A DNA stretch of 64,000 nt, from the NCBI RefSeq assembly GCF_035083965.1, contig NC_089735.1, positions 11,507,001 to 11,571,000 of the forward strand, in the 5' to 3' direction. This document shows, one piece after another, positions 30,063 to 39,640 of this stretch (the first letter of the stretch is position 1; each line of letters opens with the position of its first letter). The notes under the pieces were generated by a model, which did no database searches, was not told the DNA's origin, and worked only from the letters and a program-made list of their open reading frames with translations. The translations under genes were made by a program, and so were the position numbers. The DNA comes from Branchiostoma lanceolatum. Its lineage: Eukaryota; Chordata; Leptocardii; Amphioxiformes; Branchiostomatidae.

Positions 30063-31223
30063 CTAAACCGTAGTTTCACGCAGGTAGACATTTCCACGAG
30101 GGACTGAATACGGGAGTATTGTAAGGTTTGCCTCACATTTTTCTTCCTCGAGGAATCCGTCCATGTCCTGTCGGCTGCCCGCGATGCCGTCTCTTCTGCG
30201 GACGTACCTCTGGTTTGCGCGGCGGTCGGCGTTCCTTCTCCAGCTCAGACGTAGCGCGGCCCGAAAGCTCTGGCGAAACTTCTGACTCATGAAGACGTAC
30301 AGGATGGGGTTGATACAACTGTTCGCATACGACATAACCACCGCGAGGTGAAACATGACCAATGTCCACAGCGTCGGTCGAAGTTCTGCGGCCAACACGA
30401 TCAGCTGACACATGTGGAACGGCAGCCAACAGGCTGCGAACGTCACGATCATGGCGGTGACCGTTTTGGTCACTTTTGTCCGTACCTTGACCGAGACCCT
30501 AGCCACTGCGGCATGTCCCGACGCGCTGACTTTCAGATGGCGGACGACCAGAAGGTACGACACGCTGATCACGGCCAGCGGGAGGACGAAACCGACTACA
30601 AATGTGTAGGACGTGATGACCTTGTGCCAGAACATAGCCTCGTCGACAGGCCAGTTGAGGAAGCAGATGGACGTCCCATCTTCCAACTGAACGGTGTCGC
30701 TGACCGTCATGACGGGGATGGTCAGAAGGATGGACGCGGCCAACACGGAAAGGCTGACGGCGATGGCCACCTTCGGCCGGCGCAGATGAGCGTGACTAGT
30801 GGAGCAGACGATGGCCAGGTAGCGGTCCACACTCAACACGGCCAGGGTGAACACGCTGTTGAACATGCTCATGGCGTCCATCGACAGGACGATCTTGCAC
30901 ATGGCTTTCCCGAACACCCACTGCTCCATGGCGGATGACACTGAGATGAAGGGCACCCCGAGCATGAAGAGCGTATCAGCCAGGGCCAGGTTGAGAATGT
31001 AGTAGTGCGTAGCGTCCTTCATCTTCGTGAATCCCAGCAACATGTAGATCACCAACGCGTTACCGAGGAGTGCCGCCGCACTCTCCACGCTGTACACTGT
31101 GGGCGCCACGATTTTCGTGATGATGTCGGACGCGAGCAACAGCGTTTCCAGGCTGTCGTCCGTCCCGTTTACAGCGCTCCCGTTCCCCGTCATCACACCG
31201 GTGTAGTACTCGACACCGTCCAT
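30063..31223 (-). CDS. Somatostatin-receptor-like GPCR 1 (intronless)
   Basis: 386 residues, a full-length class A receptor of the somatostatin/opioid-like (peptide) group. Expected role: plasma-membrane receptor for a neuropeptide, probably coupling to Gi/o (family inference). Visible: an N-terminus with NGS and NGT glycosylation sites (14-21); TM1 GN-LV; TM2 LNLALAD; Cys109 (TM3) and Cys187 (loop 2) for the disulfide; Asp116 at the 3.32 position used by SSTRs to bind ligand Lys; DRY 133-135; CWLPFH 265-270 in TM6; NPILY 305-309 in TM7. The C-tail is Arg-rich and ends RETTV, a class I PDZ ligand. The segment TKMKDATHYYILNLALAD is very SSTR-like; allatostatin-C-receptor-like is the alternative name. 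A near-identical paralogue lies 3.76 kb away on the same strand. Confidence 0.92.
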   Translation of the reverse strand: MDGVEYYTGVMTGNGSAVNGTDDSLETLLLASDIITKIVAPTVYSVESAAALLGNALVIYMLLGFTKMKDATHYYILNLALADTLFMLGVPFISVSSAMEQWVFGKAMCKIVLSMDAMSMFNSVFTLAVLSVDRYLAIVCSTSHAHLRRPKVAIAVSLSVLAASILLTIPVMTVSDTVQLEDGTSICFLNWPVDEAMFWHKVITSYTFVVGFVLPLAVISVSYLLVVRHLKVSASGHAAVARVSVKVRTKVTKTVTAMIVTFAACWLPFHMCQLIVLAAELRPTLWTLVMFHLAVVMSYANSCINPILYVFMSQKFRQSFRAALRLSWRRNADRRANQRYVRRRDGIAGSRQDMDGFLEEEKCEANLTILPYSVPRGNVYLRETTV

Positions 31224-31760
31224 TGCTGCCGCTTCGAGTTACTTGATGTTTTGCAAGATGGTGTCAGGGACGGGAGAACTCACGGTAGTGCCCGCACTGA
31301 TCCCGACCAACAGGTCCTCGTCGCTTACCGATGTAAGGGAGAGATGGTAGACTTTGGAGAATAGAAATGCTAATCTGGGCTTGGACTCGCCAACAGACGA
31401 CAATAATCATATAAACTGCGAGCGTTAATTCTCCGTCTAACTCGGATAAAAATATACGAGCTGCCAATCATGGTGAAGACGGAGACCTTATTTGTCGACG
31501 AAGAGTCAATAAGTTCACTTTGATTGGTCATAGATTGGGCGCCTAGCATGTAAAATAAAGACGTTTTCCCTGTTCGCGCCCTTGGCCCTACATTTTAATT
31601 GACGTGTCGTCACAACGGATCTACGTCGAACAGTACCGTCTGTGCATTCCACAAAATTGTAAACGAGAATCAGAAATTTATTTTCTAAGAATTGCAGAGA
31701 TTTGAATCCAAACATGCGCACAACACGAGACGGTCACAAAGAGAGAGGTATACTACAGGA
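31224..31760 (-). promoter_or_regulatory. Receptor 1 upstream region, conserved in unit 2
   Basis: Nearly identical to 34986-35515. On the plus strand it contains CCAAT-type boxes (TTGATTGGTC near 31531 and GCCAATCATG near 31463). Minus-strand CATCG|GTAAGC near 31335 could be a 5' UTR splice donor. Promoter location is inferred. Confidence 0.35.
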
Positions 31761-31966
31761 GCATAAAAACATTATTATTGAGTAGGCCGACTACTCTCTC
31801 TTCGCAGCCAGGGGCTGAATTGCGAGGAGCGCACAATTGGTGCATGGGGCTAGATCGCAAGGGTCTGAAGCGGCTGCCATTCGGCGCTAACCCAGGTGAC
31901 CTCAATACGACAATTGCCCCATGTGCGGCCATAAGACTGTAGGTTTTGAACCACTCACACCGGGAA

Positions 31967-32230
31967 GGACTGCGCTTCTGTTACTTACCACATTTGGTTC
32001 TAATTACTTGGAACCAGAAGGCCCGAGTTCAACTCCCGGGTAGAATACTTCTGGACAAGAGGCGCATTGAGTCATACCAAAGACTTTGTAAAAATGGTAC
32101 ATACTTATGAAACAGTTAAAAACACTCCACTGCCAGTGGACTAGCCCCCTGCTGCAGTGATTGCACCACAGTGTGGCCCAGGGCTATGAAACGGGAATGG
32201 GCACCGCCCTATACATCTTATGGTGTAGGA
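31967..32230 (+). mobile_element. tRNA-derived SINE, family C (5'-truncated)
   Basis: CTGCGCTTCTGTTACTTACC, TTGGAACCAGAAGGCCCGAG, TTCAACTCCCGGGTAG, CAAGAGGCGCATTGAGTCAT, then AATGGTACATACTT and the CAGCCCCC-type tail. The head matches 63865-64000, the tail matches 26500-26690 (reversed). It starts exactly where duplication unit 1 ends. Confidence 0.75.
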
Positions 32231-32449
32231 GGATTTTAACTTAACTATGGACATGATATTCCTGTGACAGTCATGATAAGTCGTTTGGGGCACTATTGAC
32301 AGTGTGTGCCTGTCAATAGGAACTTTGGGGTCACTATTGAAAGGATGTTCCTCTGATAGTCTTGTGAATGAAACCTCAAGGTCCTGTCAACCCTAATTCT
32401 TAGGATAATCCTGTAAAATGGTGCAAACATGAGCCTTATTCAGATTGCT

Positions 32450-32576
32450 AAGCAAGAAATGGAACTAGAACAATAAAAGAATGGATATCATGGTTGCGGG
32501 GATCGAACCCCGACCTCTTGCATGCTTGCAAGACTACCACTCAACCCCCTCAGTCATTGCACCAATGCTTTGATTC
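32450..32576 (-). mobile_element. tRNA-like SINE fragment
   Basis: Minus strand GGTGCAATGACTGAGGGGGT, TTGAGTGGTAG and GGTCGGGGTTCGATCCCCGC: A- and B-box-like runs. The anticodon stem-loop CTTGC-AAGCAT-GCAAG has the wrong loop size for a normal tRNA, so I call it SINE-derived. Confidence 0.6.
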
Positions 32577-32630
32577 AAAGTATTCCTGTGCTTCTTGTCA
32601 CAAATACTTTTTTTGCATACTTGACAAGAT

Positions 32631-32955
32631 ATCGGTAGCCTAACGCGGACCAAATGTCTGGAACAGCCTACCGCCAGACACACGTATGGCTCCGAATCTG
32701 ACTTCCTTTAAGAGACTCTTCAAGTAACGGAAATGAACAAAACGAACGGACACGGACCATAAACCAGCTTTCTCCCTACTATATGTTGTATGTTGTAGCA
32801 ATTGTATATTGTTGTACCATAAATATGCAATGATATATGACTGTGTATCTCTGCTATATTGTATCTGACCCTTACCTCTTCCCTCATGACCTCAATGAAA
32901 AGCGGTCTGCGTGCCTCTTTGAGCTTATCACGAATAAACAAAGGTTCAAACAAAC
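32631..32955 (+). mobile_element. LINE 3' end inserted in duplication unit 2
   Basis: Frame 32650-32727 reads PNVWNSLPPDTRMAP, LTSFKRLFK, stop: the conserved very C-terminus of many CR1/L2/Jockey-type RT proteins. A 3' UTR follows, ending ACGAATAAACAAAGGTTC and an ACAAACAA tail. Absent from the equivalent place in unit 1 (about 29192), so the insertion is datable relative to the duplication. Confidence 0.8.
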
Positions 32956-33824
32956 AATATTTTTATTGATAGCCGCATCGTTAAATCATACTTAAAGCAT
33001 GTCTAGTAGTAATGCAACCATACCCTAGAGCCTACCCGAAGAAGGAACCCCTACCAAGATCACTCACGCCCGCCCGCTCTACGCTCATGATCAAGTGGAC
33101 AAAAAAAGATCTCGCACGCAATAGGTTTTAAATGAATATACATTTATTTTTATTTTCTGAAGAAAAAGGATCACGGAAGTCCGACAAAGAATCGAATCTT
33201 GACTATGTACAGTTGTATTTTCCCGTCTGCGTTTGGTCATACATTGATAGAACACATATTCCCACCACTGAGGCTAAGATCATAATATTAACATAGAAGT
33301 GGCAGCAAGCTCACATAAGCAACACGTTTCAAAATCAAGAATATGTATATAGTGTAAAGTACAACATAGCTTTGTGAAAACAATCTGACTTTAAGCCAAA
33401 GCTTATATCTATTCTTCTGACGTGAAGATCACGTCTACACGAAATCAGTAGCTGATAAACTGATTACAAAATCACGTTACATTCAAACTCGGTCTAGTGG
33501 ATATGCTAGAAGTGAAATTTTGTAAAATGATGTCGAAAACGATTTTTCAATACAAAACTATCTACGACTAAAGAAAGGTTCTGAGATTGGCTCAAAAGAT
33601 GACAGAACAATCTGCATGACTTAAAATTTTCTTCTGTTCTTTTCTTAATTCAGTTTTACACATAAACAAGAATAGATAGCATTGTTATATCATACACATA
33701 AAAGTAAACATAGAAGATATCAAAGATATTTAGAGGATATCGGCGATTTCTAAAGCTAAACATCTTTCCCAAAAAAGCAATGAATTTGATAATGAATAGC
33801 AGATAGTCGTTTCTTTGTAATGTT

Positions 33825-34985
33825 CTAAACCGTAGTTTCACGCAGGTAGACATTTCCGCGAGGGACTGAATACGGGAGTATTGTAAGGTTTGCCTCACAT
33901 TTTTCTTCCTCGAGGAATCCGTCCATGTCCTGTCGGCTGCCCGCGATGCCGTCTCTTCTGCGGACGTACCTCTGGTTTGCGCGGCGGTCGGCGTTCCTTC
34001 TCCAGCTCAGACGTAGCGCGGCCCGAAAGCTCTGGCGAAACTTCTGACTCATGAAGACGTACAGGATTGGGTTGATACAACTGTTCGCATACGACATAAC
34101 CACCGCGAGGTGGAACATGACCAATGTCCACAGCGTCGGTCGAAGTTCTGCGGCCAACACGATCAGCTGACACATGTGGAACGGCAGCCAACAGGCTGCG
34201 AACGTCACGATCATGGCGGTGACCGTTTTGGTCACTTTTGTCCGTACCTTGACCGAGACCCTAGCCACTGCGGCATGTTCCGACGCGCTGGCTTTCAGAT
34301 GGCGGACGACCAGCAGGTACGACACGCTGATCACGGCCAGCGGGAGAACGAAACCGACTACAAATGTGTAGGACGTGATGACCTTGTGCCAGAACATAGC
34401 TTCGTCGACAGGCCAGTTGAGGAAGCAGATGTACGTCCCATCTTCCAACTGAACGGTGTCGCTGACCGTCATGACGGGGATGGTCAGAAGGATGGACGCG
34501 GCCAACACGGACAGGCTGACGGCGATCGCCACCTTCGGCCGGCGCAGATGGGCGTGGCTAGTGGAGTAGACGATGGCCAGGTAGCGGTCCACGCTCAACA
34601 CGGCCAGGGTAAACACGCTGTTGAACATGCTCATGGCGTCCATCGACAGGACGATCTTGCACATGGCTTTCCCGAACACCCACTGCTCCATGGCGGAGGA
34701 GACTGAGATGAAGGGCACCCCGAGCATGAAGAGCGTATCAGCCAGGGCCAGGTTGAGAATGTAGTAGTGCGTAGCGTCCTTCATCTTCGTGAAGCCCAGC
34801 AACATGTAGATCACCAACGCGTTACCGAGGAGTGCCGCCGCACTCTCCACGCTGTACACTGTGGGCGCCACGATTGTCGTGATGATGTCGGACGCGAGCA
34901 ACAGCGTTTCCAGGCTGTCGTCCGTCCCGTTCACAGCGCTCCCGTTCCCCGTCATCACACCGGTGTAGTGCCCGACACCCTCCAT
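33825..34985 (-). CDS. Somatostatin-receptor-like GPCR 2 (intronless)
   Basis: 386 residues, identical to receptor 1 except at 8 positions: D2E, E5G, Y6H, K37T, C140Y, S185Y, V232A and G237E (receptor 1 to 2). All landmarks are kept: glycosylation sites, Cys109/Cys187, Asp116, DRY, CWLPFH, NPILY and the C-terminal PDZ ligand TTV. No frameshift or stop, so it should be functional. C140Y lies in intracellular loop 2 just after DRY, S185Y two residues before the loop-2 disulfide Cys, and V232A and G237E in intracellular loop 3. Conserved 5' and 3' flanks suggest similar regulation unless the LINE insertion downstream matters. Confidence 0.92.
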   Translation of the reverse strand: MEGVGHYTGVMTGNGSAVNGTDDSLETLLLASDIITTIVAPTVYSVESAAALLGNALVIYMLLGFTKMKDATHYYILNLALADTLFMLGVPFISVSSAMEQWVFGKAMCKIVLSMDAMSMFNSVFTLAVLSVDRYLAIVYSTSHAHLRRPKVAIAVSLSVLAASILLTIPVMTVSDTVQLEDGTYICFLNWPVDEAMFWHKVITSYTFVVGFVLPLAVISVSYLLVVRHLKASASEHAAVARVSVKVRTKVTKTVTAMIVTFAACWLPFHMCQLIVLAAELRPTLWTLVMFHLAVVMSYANSCINPILYVFMSQKFRQSFRAALRLSWRRNADRRANQRYVRRRDGIAGSRQDMDGFLEEEKCEANLTILPYSVPRGNVYLRETTV

Positions 34986-35510
34986 TGCTCCTGATTCGAA
35001 TTACTTGATGTTTTACAAGATGGTGTCAAGGACGGTAGTACTCACGGTAGTGCCCGCAAATACCGACCAACAGGTCCTCGTCGCTTACCGATGTAAGGGA
35101 GAAATGGCAGACTTTGGAGAATAGAAATGCTAATCTGGGCTTGGGCTCGCCAACAGACGACAATAATCATATAAACTGCGAGCGTTAATTCTCCGTCTAA
35201 CTCGGATAAAAATATACGAGCTGCCAATCATGGTGAAGACGGAGACCTTATTTGTCGACGAAGAGTCAATAAGTTCACTTTGATTGGTCATAGATTGGGC
35301 GCCTAGCATGTAAAATAAAGACGTTTTCTCTGTTCACGCCCTAGGCCCTACATTTTAATTGACGTGTCGTCACAACGGATCTACGTCGAACAGTACCGTC
35401 TGTGTATTCCACAAAATTGTAAACGAGAATCAGCCAAAATGTATTTTCTAAAAATTGCAGAGAATTGAATCCAAACATGCACACAACACGAGACGGTCAC
35501 AAAGAAAGGG

Positions 35511-35814
35511 ATATACTACAGGAGCATAAATCATTATTATTGGGTAGGCCGACAACTCTCTCTTCGCAGCTAGGGGCTGAATTGCGAGGAGCGCACAATT
35601 GGTGGGGCTAGATCTCAAGGGTCTGGAGCGGCTGCCATTCGGCGCTAACTCAGGTGGCCGCAATATACTACAGGAGCATAAATCATTATTATTGGGTAGG
35701 CCGACAACTCTCTCTTCGCAGCCAGGGGCTGAATTGCGAGGAGCGCACAATTGGTGGGGCTAGATCGCAAGGGTCTGTAGTGACTGCCATTCGGTGCTAA
35801 CTCAGGTGGCCTCA
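35511..35814 (+). repeat. 152-bp tandem duplication in unit 2
   Basis: Unit 35511-35662 (ATACTACAGGAGCATAAATC ... CTAACTCAGGTGGCC) is repeated at 35663-35814. Unit 1 of the segmental duplication has it once (about 31749-31900). Confidence 0.9.
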
Positions 35815-35859
35815 ATACGACAATTGCCCCATGTGCGGCCATAAGACTGTAGGTTTTGA

Positions 35860-35985
35860 ACCACTCACACCGGGAACACACACACACTCACCCCTACTCT
35901 TTTCGATAAGTGCGGTGGTTTTTTTTAACGTGCTCGAGGTGTGGCTCTCCTCAAACACGGGACCTCCATTTAACGTCCTATTCAT
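35860..35985 (-). repeat. SINE family B body fragment
   Basis: Contains GATAAGTGCGGTGG, CTCGAGGTGTGGCTCTCCTC, CACGGGACCTCCATT and AACGTCCTATTC, the blocks of 8740-8885 and 11690-11880. Confidence 0.6.
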
Positions 35986-36083
35986 GTAACATCTTACCTT
36001 ATGATATCACATCTGGAAACACACGCACATTCAAAGAACACATCAAGCTATGGAGCAAAAAGAATAGGCACATGCGTCTTGAC

Positions 36084-36200
36084 TAGGGCTGGGTACCGGT
36101 ACCGGTACCGTGTACCGGTACAAAACCGGTATATCTTGCTGGACCGGTCCGAAAAAAACGATCCGAGAAAAATCAGTGGACCGGTTGTTTGGCCGGATAG
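36084..36200. repeat. GGTACC palindrome cluster, possible transposon end
   Basis: TAGGGCTGGGTACCGGTACC and further ACCGGT/GGACCGGTCC palindromes. Starts of the form TAGGGCTGGG are common hAT-type ends (knowledge), but no matching right end was found. Confidence 0.4.
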
Positions 36201-37106
36201 AAAATGAACACTAATAATGGTTGCGCTGAATAGAGAGTTTTTGCGTAGCAGCAGCTCAGACCGCAAAATATACCTGTACCAAGCAATCATATAAATGTCA
36301 AACTGACATAAACATGAGAGAAAAAGACTTTACAAAGCATTGAAAAATAAGTCCCCAAGTACTTTTTTGATACAAAACCGACATGAGAAAAACAACAATG
36401 TAAACAAGGTTGCCGTCTGATTACTTTATTTTCGTGCACTTTTAATTTGATTTTTAGCACTCACAGAGACCTGTGCCTGGTCTCCATAATATGATATAGT
36501 TCTACCGCCTTACAATAGTCGGGTCCAGGTTCAGGTCCTTTTTTCCTATAATTTTTCTAACATCTATCACGATACTGTCGTACATTTGAAATTGAGATGT
36601 TGCTTTATATACGTATTTGCTTCTTTTTAGTCTTGTAGTTGTGGTTTAGATATCCTGGGGCGTGCGGCTGCCAGTCACATGTTTGTACCGCATGTCAGCG
36701 TAATTGCATTCAGCTCCAGGCTGCCCTGCCCTTACCTAGACTGCACCTTCAACGTGCCAAAACCACCGCCACAGACTACCCACGCCGTCTAGCGATAAGT
36801 GATATTACTTCAAGTAATGACATGACTATCATTTTCTTCATGATAGAGGAAATACGCAAATGCTTTACTAAGCTAGGTATCATGACATGGCTCCTGCAAC
36901 ACCGTCATTCTAAATCTTATGTATAATTTGTTTTTGTATAAATATGCATCCTTATAATCATAAGCCCCCGAAGAAGCAGTTACTGGAGCAAGTTATTAAT
37001 AAATAGTCTTGGGTGGTAGCAGGTGCCTGGCCTGTCTCATTGTATAGCGGCACCATCTAGCGATATAGAAAGGACTAGAAAGGCAACATTTGCGAGCAAA
37101 TACAGC
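36201..37106. other. No gene seen
   Basis: AT-rich. The ORF 36639-36926 (+) has Cys/His residues but no recognisable domain; I leave it uncalled. Confidence 0.35.
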
Positions 37107-38528
37107 ATGTTTAGCCATACTCCTCGCCATGCAAAAAATGGACTCTCCCAAAATAACAATGGACCATTCTAAAATACTTCCACTAAAAAAAATGGATCAA
37201 AATTGAGTTTAAAAACAATTATCAGTCTCTCCATACAGGAATGGAGTCTTCCAGTAGCACATCAACACAATATGGACCAGTCCAAAACCATATCCACTTA
37301 TTAATTAACAAATACACTTCTGCTAACAAATGGAATTTTTCATGATCATTCCAGCTCAAAATTGAAAGAAATGATTACAGAATCCTCCCCTTGCAAGAAT
37401 GGGATATTCCGTGCCATCTCCATGTAACACTGCACGAAAATCGGGATTTACCATTGGTGGTATATACCGGGTAAGTCTGGTAATGGTTGCTTATAAACTA
37501 CACCAGTGGAAAAATATCCGCTGAAAATTACACTCTTGCGCATAATCAACCCAGTTCAAAATTGAATTAAAAAAGGTCAACCCCAGGGAAGAATGAAGTT
37601 TTCCATAGTATACATAATGATATATATGAAGATTTGACAGGAGAAGAAGGAAATGACCAAAAACAACATATTTCAGCGATAGTATGGGTGAAATATAAAA
37701 ATGTGACACCCCTTTGTTTGAATGCATGATTCAATAGTATACACTTTGGGTTGAAAATAACGAAACCGAAAAATTCTTTGTTTAAAAAATCGTTTTGAAA
37801 GGCTGTATAGCAAACATTTGAATGAGGGCCTGTGTATATGCCAAATTTCACATTATTTTGGTTTAATACATGTAGGAACTGGAGATGTGTATCTTTTTTT
37901 TTAAAAAGAGTGAACAAAGCCATGTAATCACATGTCCTAGGGATTCCCATACCATATTTGGCATGAATACTAGCCTACACCTGTGCCAGAAATGCAAGAT
38001 AATTAGATTAACTCAATTGACCAATCAGGTGGTCGCAAGGCTCACAGGCATGCAAGGCCAGGTGCAAGGCACTTGGGGTCATTGACCTTTAGGTCATATG
38101 TAGTATTGAAAGTGACAGAAGTGGCAAATATTGTCAAGAAAGCCCAAAATAAATCGTTTTGAAGATATGTATGCCAAAAATGGGAATGTAGTCCTTTAAA
38201 TATTTGTTCAAGCCACATATACAGCAAATTTCAGGTCATTCGGTTGAAATACCAGGGCGCAGGAGGCCAAGATATGCTAAAAATAGCCTAAAAACCTCAA
38301 TAAAATCACTTTCAAGGTCAATATCAAAAAAATGAAAAAACGTACATTGGTTTTTGCCTACATTACCTCTGTACCAAATTTCAGGTCATTTGGTCAAAAA
38401 ATGACAGAGATGAATCGATTTGAAGATTTGACAGGAGGAGAAGGAGAAGAAACATGAGTAAAAACAATATGTTTAGCCATACTAGGTATGGCTAAACATA
38501 ATTAGCCATACTAGGTATGGCTAAACAT
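37107..38528. mobile_element. 1.4-kb inverted-repeat element (non-autonomous)
   Basis: ATGTTTAGCCATAC at 37107-37120 faces GTATGGCTAAACAT ending 38528, and an extra facing pair forms a 13-bp-arm hairpin at 38470-38498. The interior is AT-rich, with repeated phrases (GAAGATTTGACAGGAG near 37629 and 38422; AAATTTCAGGTCATT near 38227 and 38379) and no transposase ORF. Confidence 0.55.
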
Positions 38529-38871
38529 AAATAGCAACAAGAAATAAATGGGCAGCAATTAGTCACGTGATAGCTAGTTTAGTAGAAGGTTTACTGCTTT
38601 TCATTGGCAGTTTGATGCTTTTCGTGAAAAACTATGAAACTGCTATAACGGGCTTAGTCATTTTGTCTGCACAAAAAATTCACATATCCTATATGATATG
38701 ACCAGAATATAACTATTGAAAAAAAGACAAATATCACAGTCATTGTGCGGAGGTTGGGCGAGATAAACGTACATAAGTGCAAATTTATAAACTGCTTTTC
38801 TGCAAGACTTCATGTGATGAAATAGATTTAGACGTCACCTCATAACGTTACATTTCGATAATATTCTTCAG

Positions 38872-38938
38872 GAACTTTCCGTTGAACAACATGCTAACAA
38901 ATGAGAGATCGTTGTCAGATATCGATGTCGAAGACATG
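38872..38938 (+). CDS. Candidate internal coding exon (67 nt)
   Basis: Acceptor TATTCTTCAG and donor ATG|GTAAAT bound an open phase encoding NMLTNERSLSDIDVEDM. The acidic, Ser-rich peptide is plausible, but I find no partner exon and no family. Speculative. Confidence 0.22.
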
Positions 38939-39439
38939 GTAAATTAATGATAATTTATCAAATAATTTGTATTACCACCAATCTTTCCTGACATAACACA
39001 TAGACTCCTAAAACGTTTCGTTCGAGTAGAATCAATTTTTTGGTAAATAAAGCAAACATTGTGAATGAAGAACATTTCATTCACCGAGGAGTTGCCCACT
39101 GCTATTTTGTATGAAATTGAATCCTCTTTGTCATTGACATAGATTTGTTATCAGTCATCCATCAGTGGGATATGAGAAGTATTGATCCGAAAACGTCCAT
39201 ATCTGACAGCCTGTTGTTTAGTTTGACCGTGTGGGCGACCTTAACTCCTGGGGGTACAATACTACAAGGTCAATAATCCTGTTATACAATACGGCGACAA
39301 AGTATTAATGTTCCCCAGGCTGCGTTTAAATTTCAGACTGCAGTCCCGTAATGGGGAGGAGGGGGGTTTGGTGTGTGGCATACTGATTGGCTTCAAAGTT
39401 TTGCCAACAAAATGGCGGCTGGGATTCGTGACAGTCCAC

Positions 39440-39640
39440 ATGAGGGGTTTGTCACGTGACATCGGGATATGAACCTGATTGGACGGCGCGGGTGGATGGT
39501 GGGAATAACACACTCGGCGTAGTGCTCATTTAGCAGCCGGAGGTGTTAGTGTTAGGACGGTGGCAGTGCGCGGTGCAGATCGAAACACTTCTGTATTGGG
39601 ATCGTTAGAGGATACTGTCAACGGGACAAGCCCAGGTTGG
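39440..39640 (+). promoter_or_regulatory. Possible promoter / first exon region
   Basis: A locally GC-richer patch with CACGTG (39453), GATTGG (39477) and GGCGCGGG (39485), followed by AAGCCCAG|GTTGGT, a weak donor. It looks like a promoter plus non-coding exon, but no gene can be attached. Confidence 0.2.

Larger units (their letters stand above)
29142..31966 (-). repeat. Tandem segmental duplication, unit 1
   Basis: Collinear with 32570-35874: both hold the receptor ORF, the same 3' flank (shared CTGTGCTTCTTG and AATCTTGACTATGTACAG) and the same 5' flank to CCACTCACACCGGGA. Receptor starts are 3762 bp apart. Confidence 0.9.
32570..35874 (-). repeat. Tandem segmental duplication, unit 2
   Basis: As unit 1, plus a LINE fragment (32631-32955) and an internal 152-bp duplication (35511-35814), which together explain most of its greater length. 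Confidence 0.9.

Noticed and set aside
30133..30429. 98-codon minus-strand ORF (and 33895-34191)
   Set aside because: Out-of-frame reading of the receptor 3' coding region.
30348..30938. 196-codon plus-strand ORF (and its twin at 34110-34706)
   Set aside because: Exact antisense of the GPCR coding region; His/Asp/Gln-rich composition is what an antisense frame of TM-rich codons gives.
31264..31467. Short minus ORF conserved upstream of both receptors
   Set aside because: The whole flank is nearly identical because of the recent duplication, so frame conservation is not evidence for coding.
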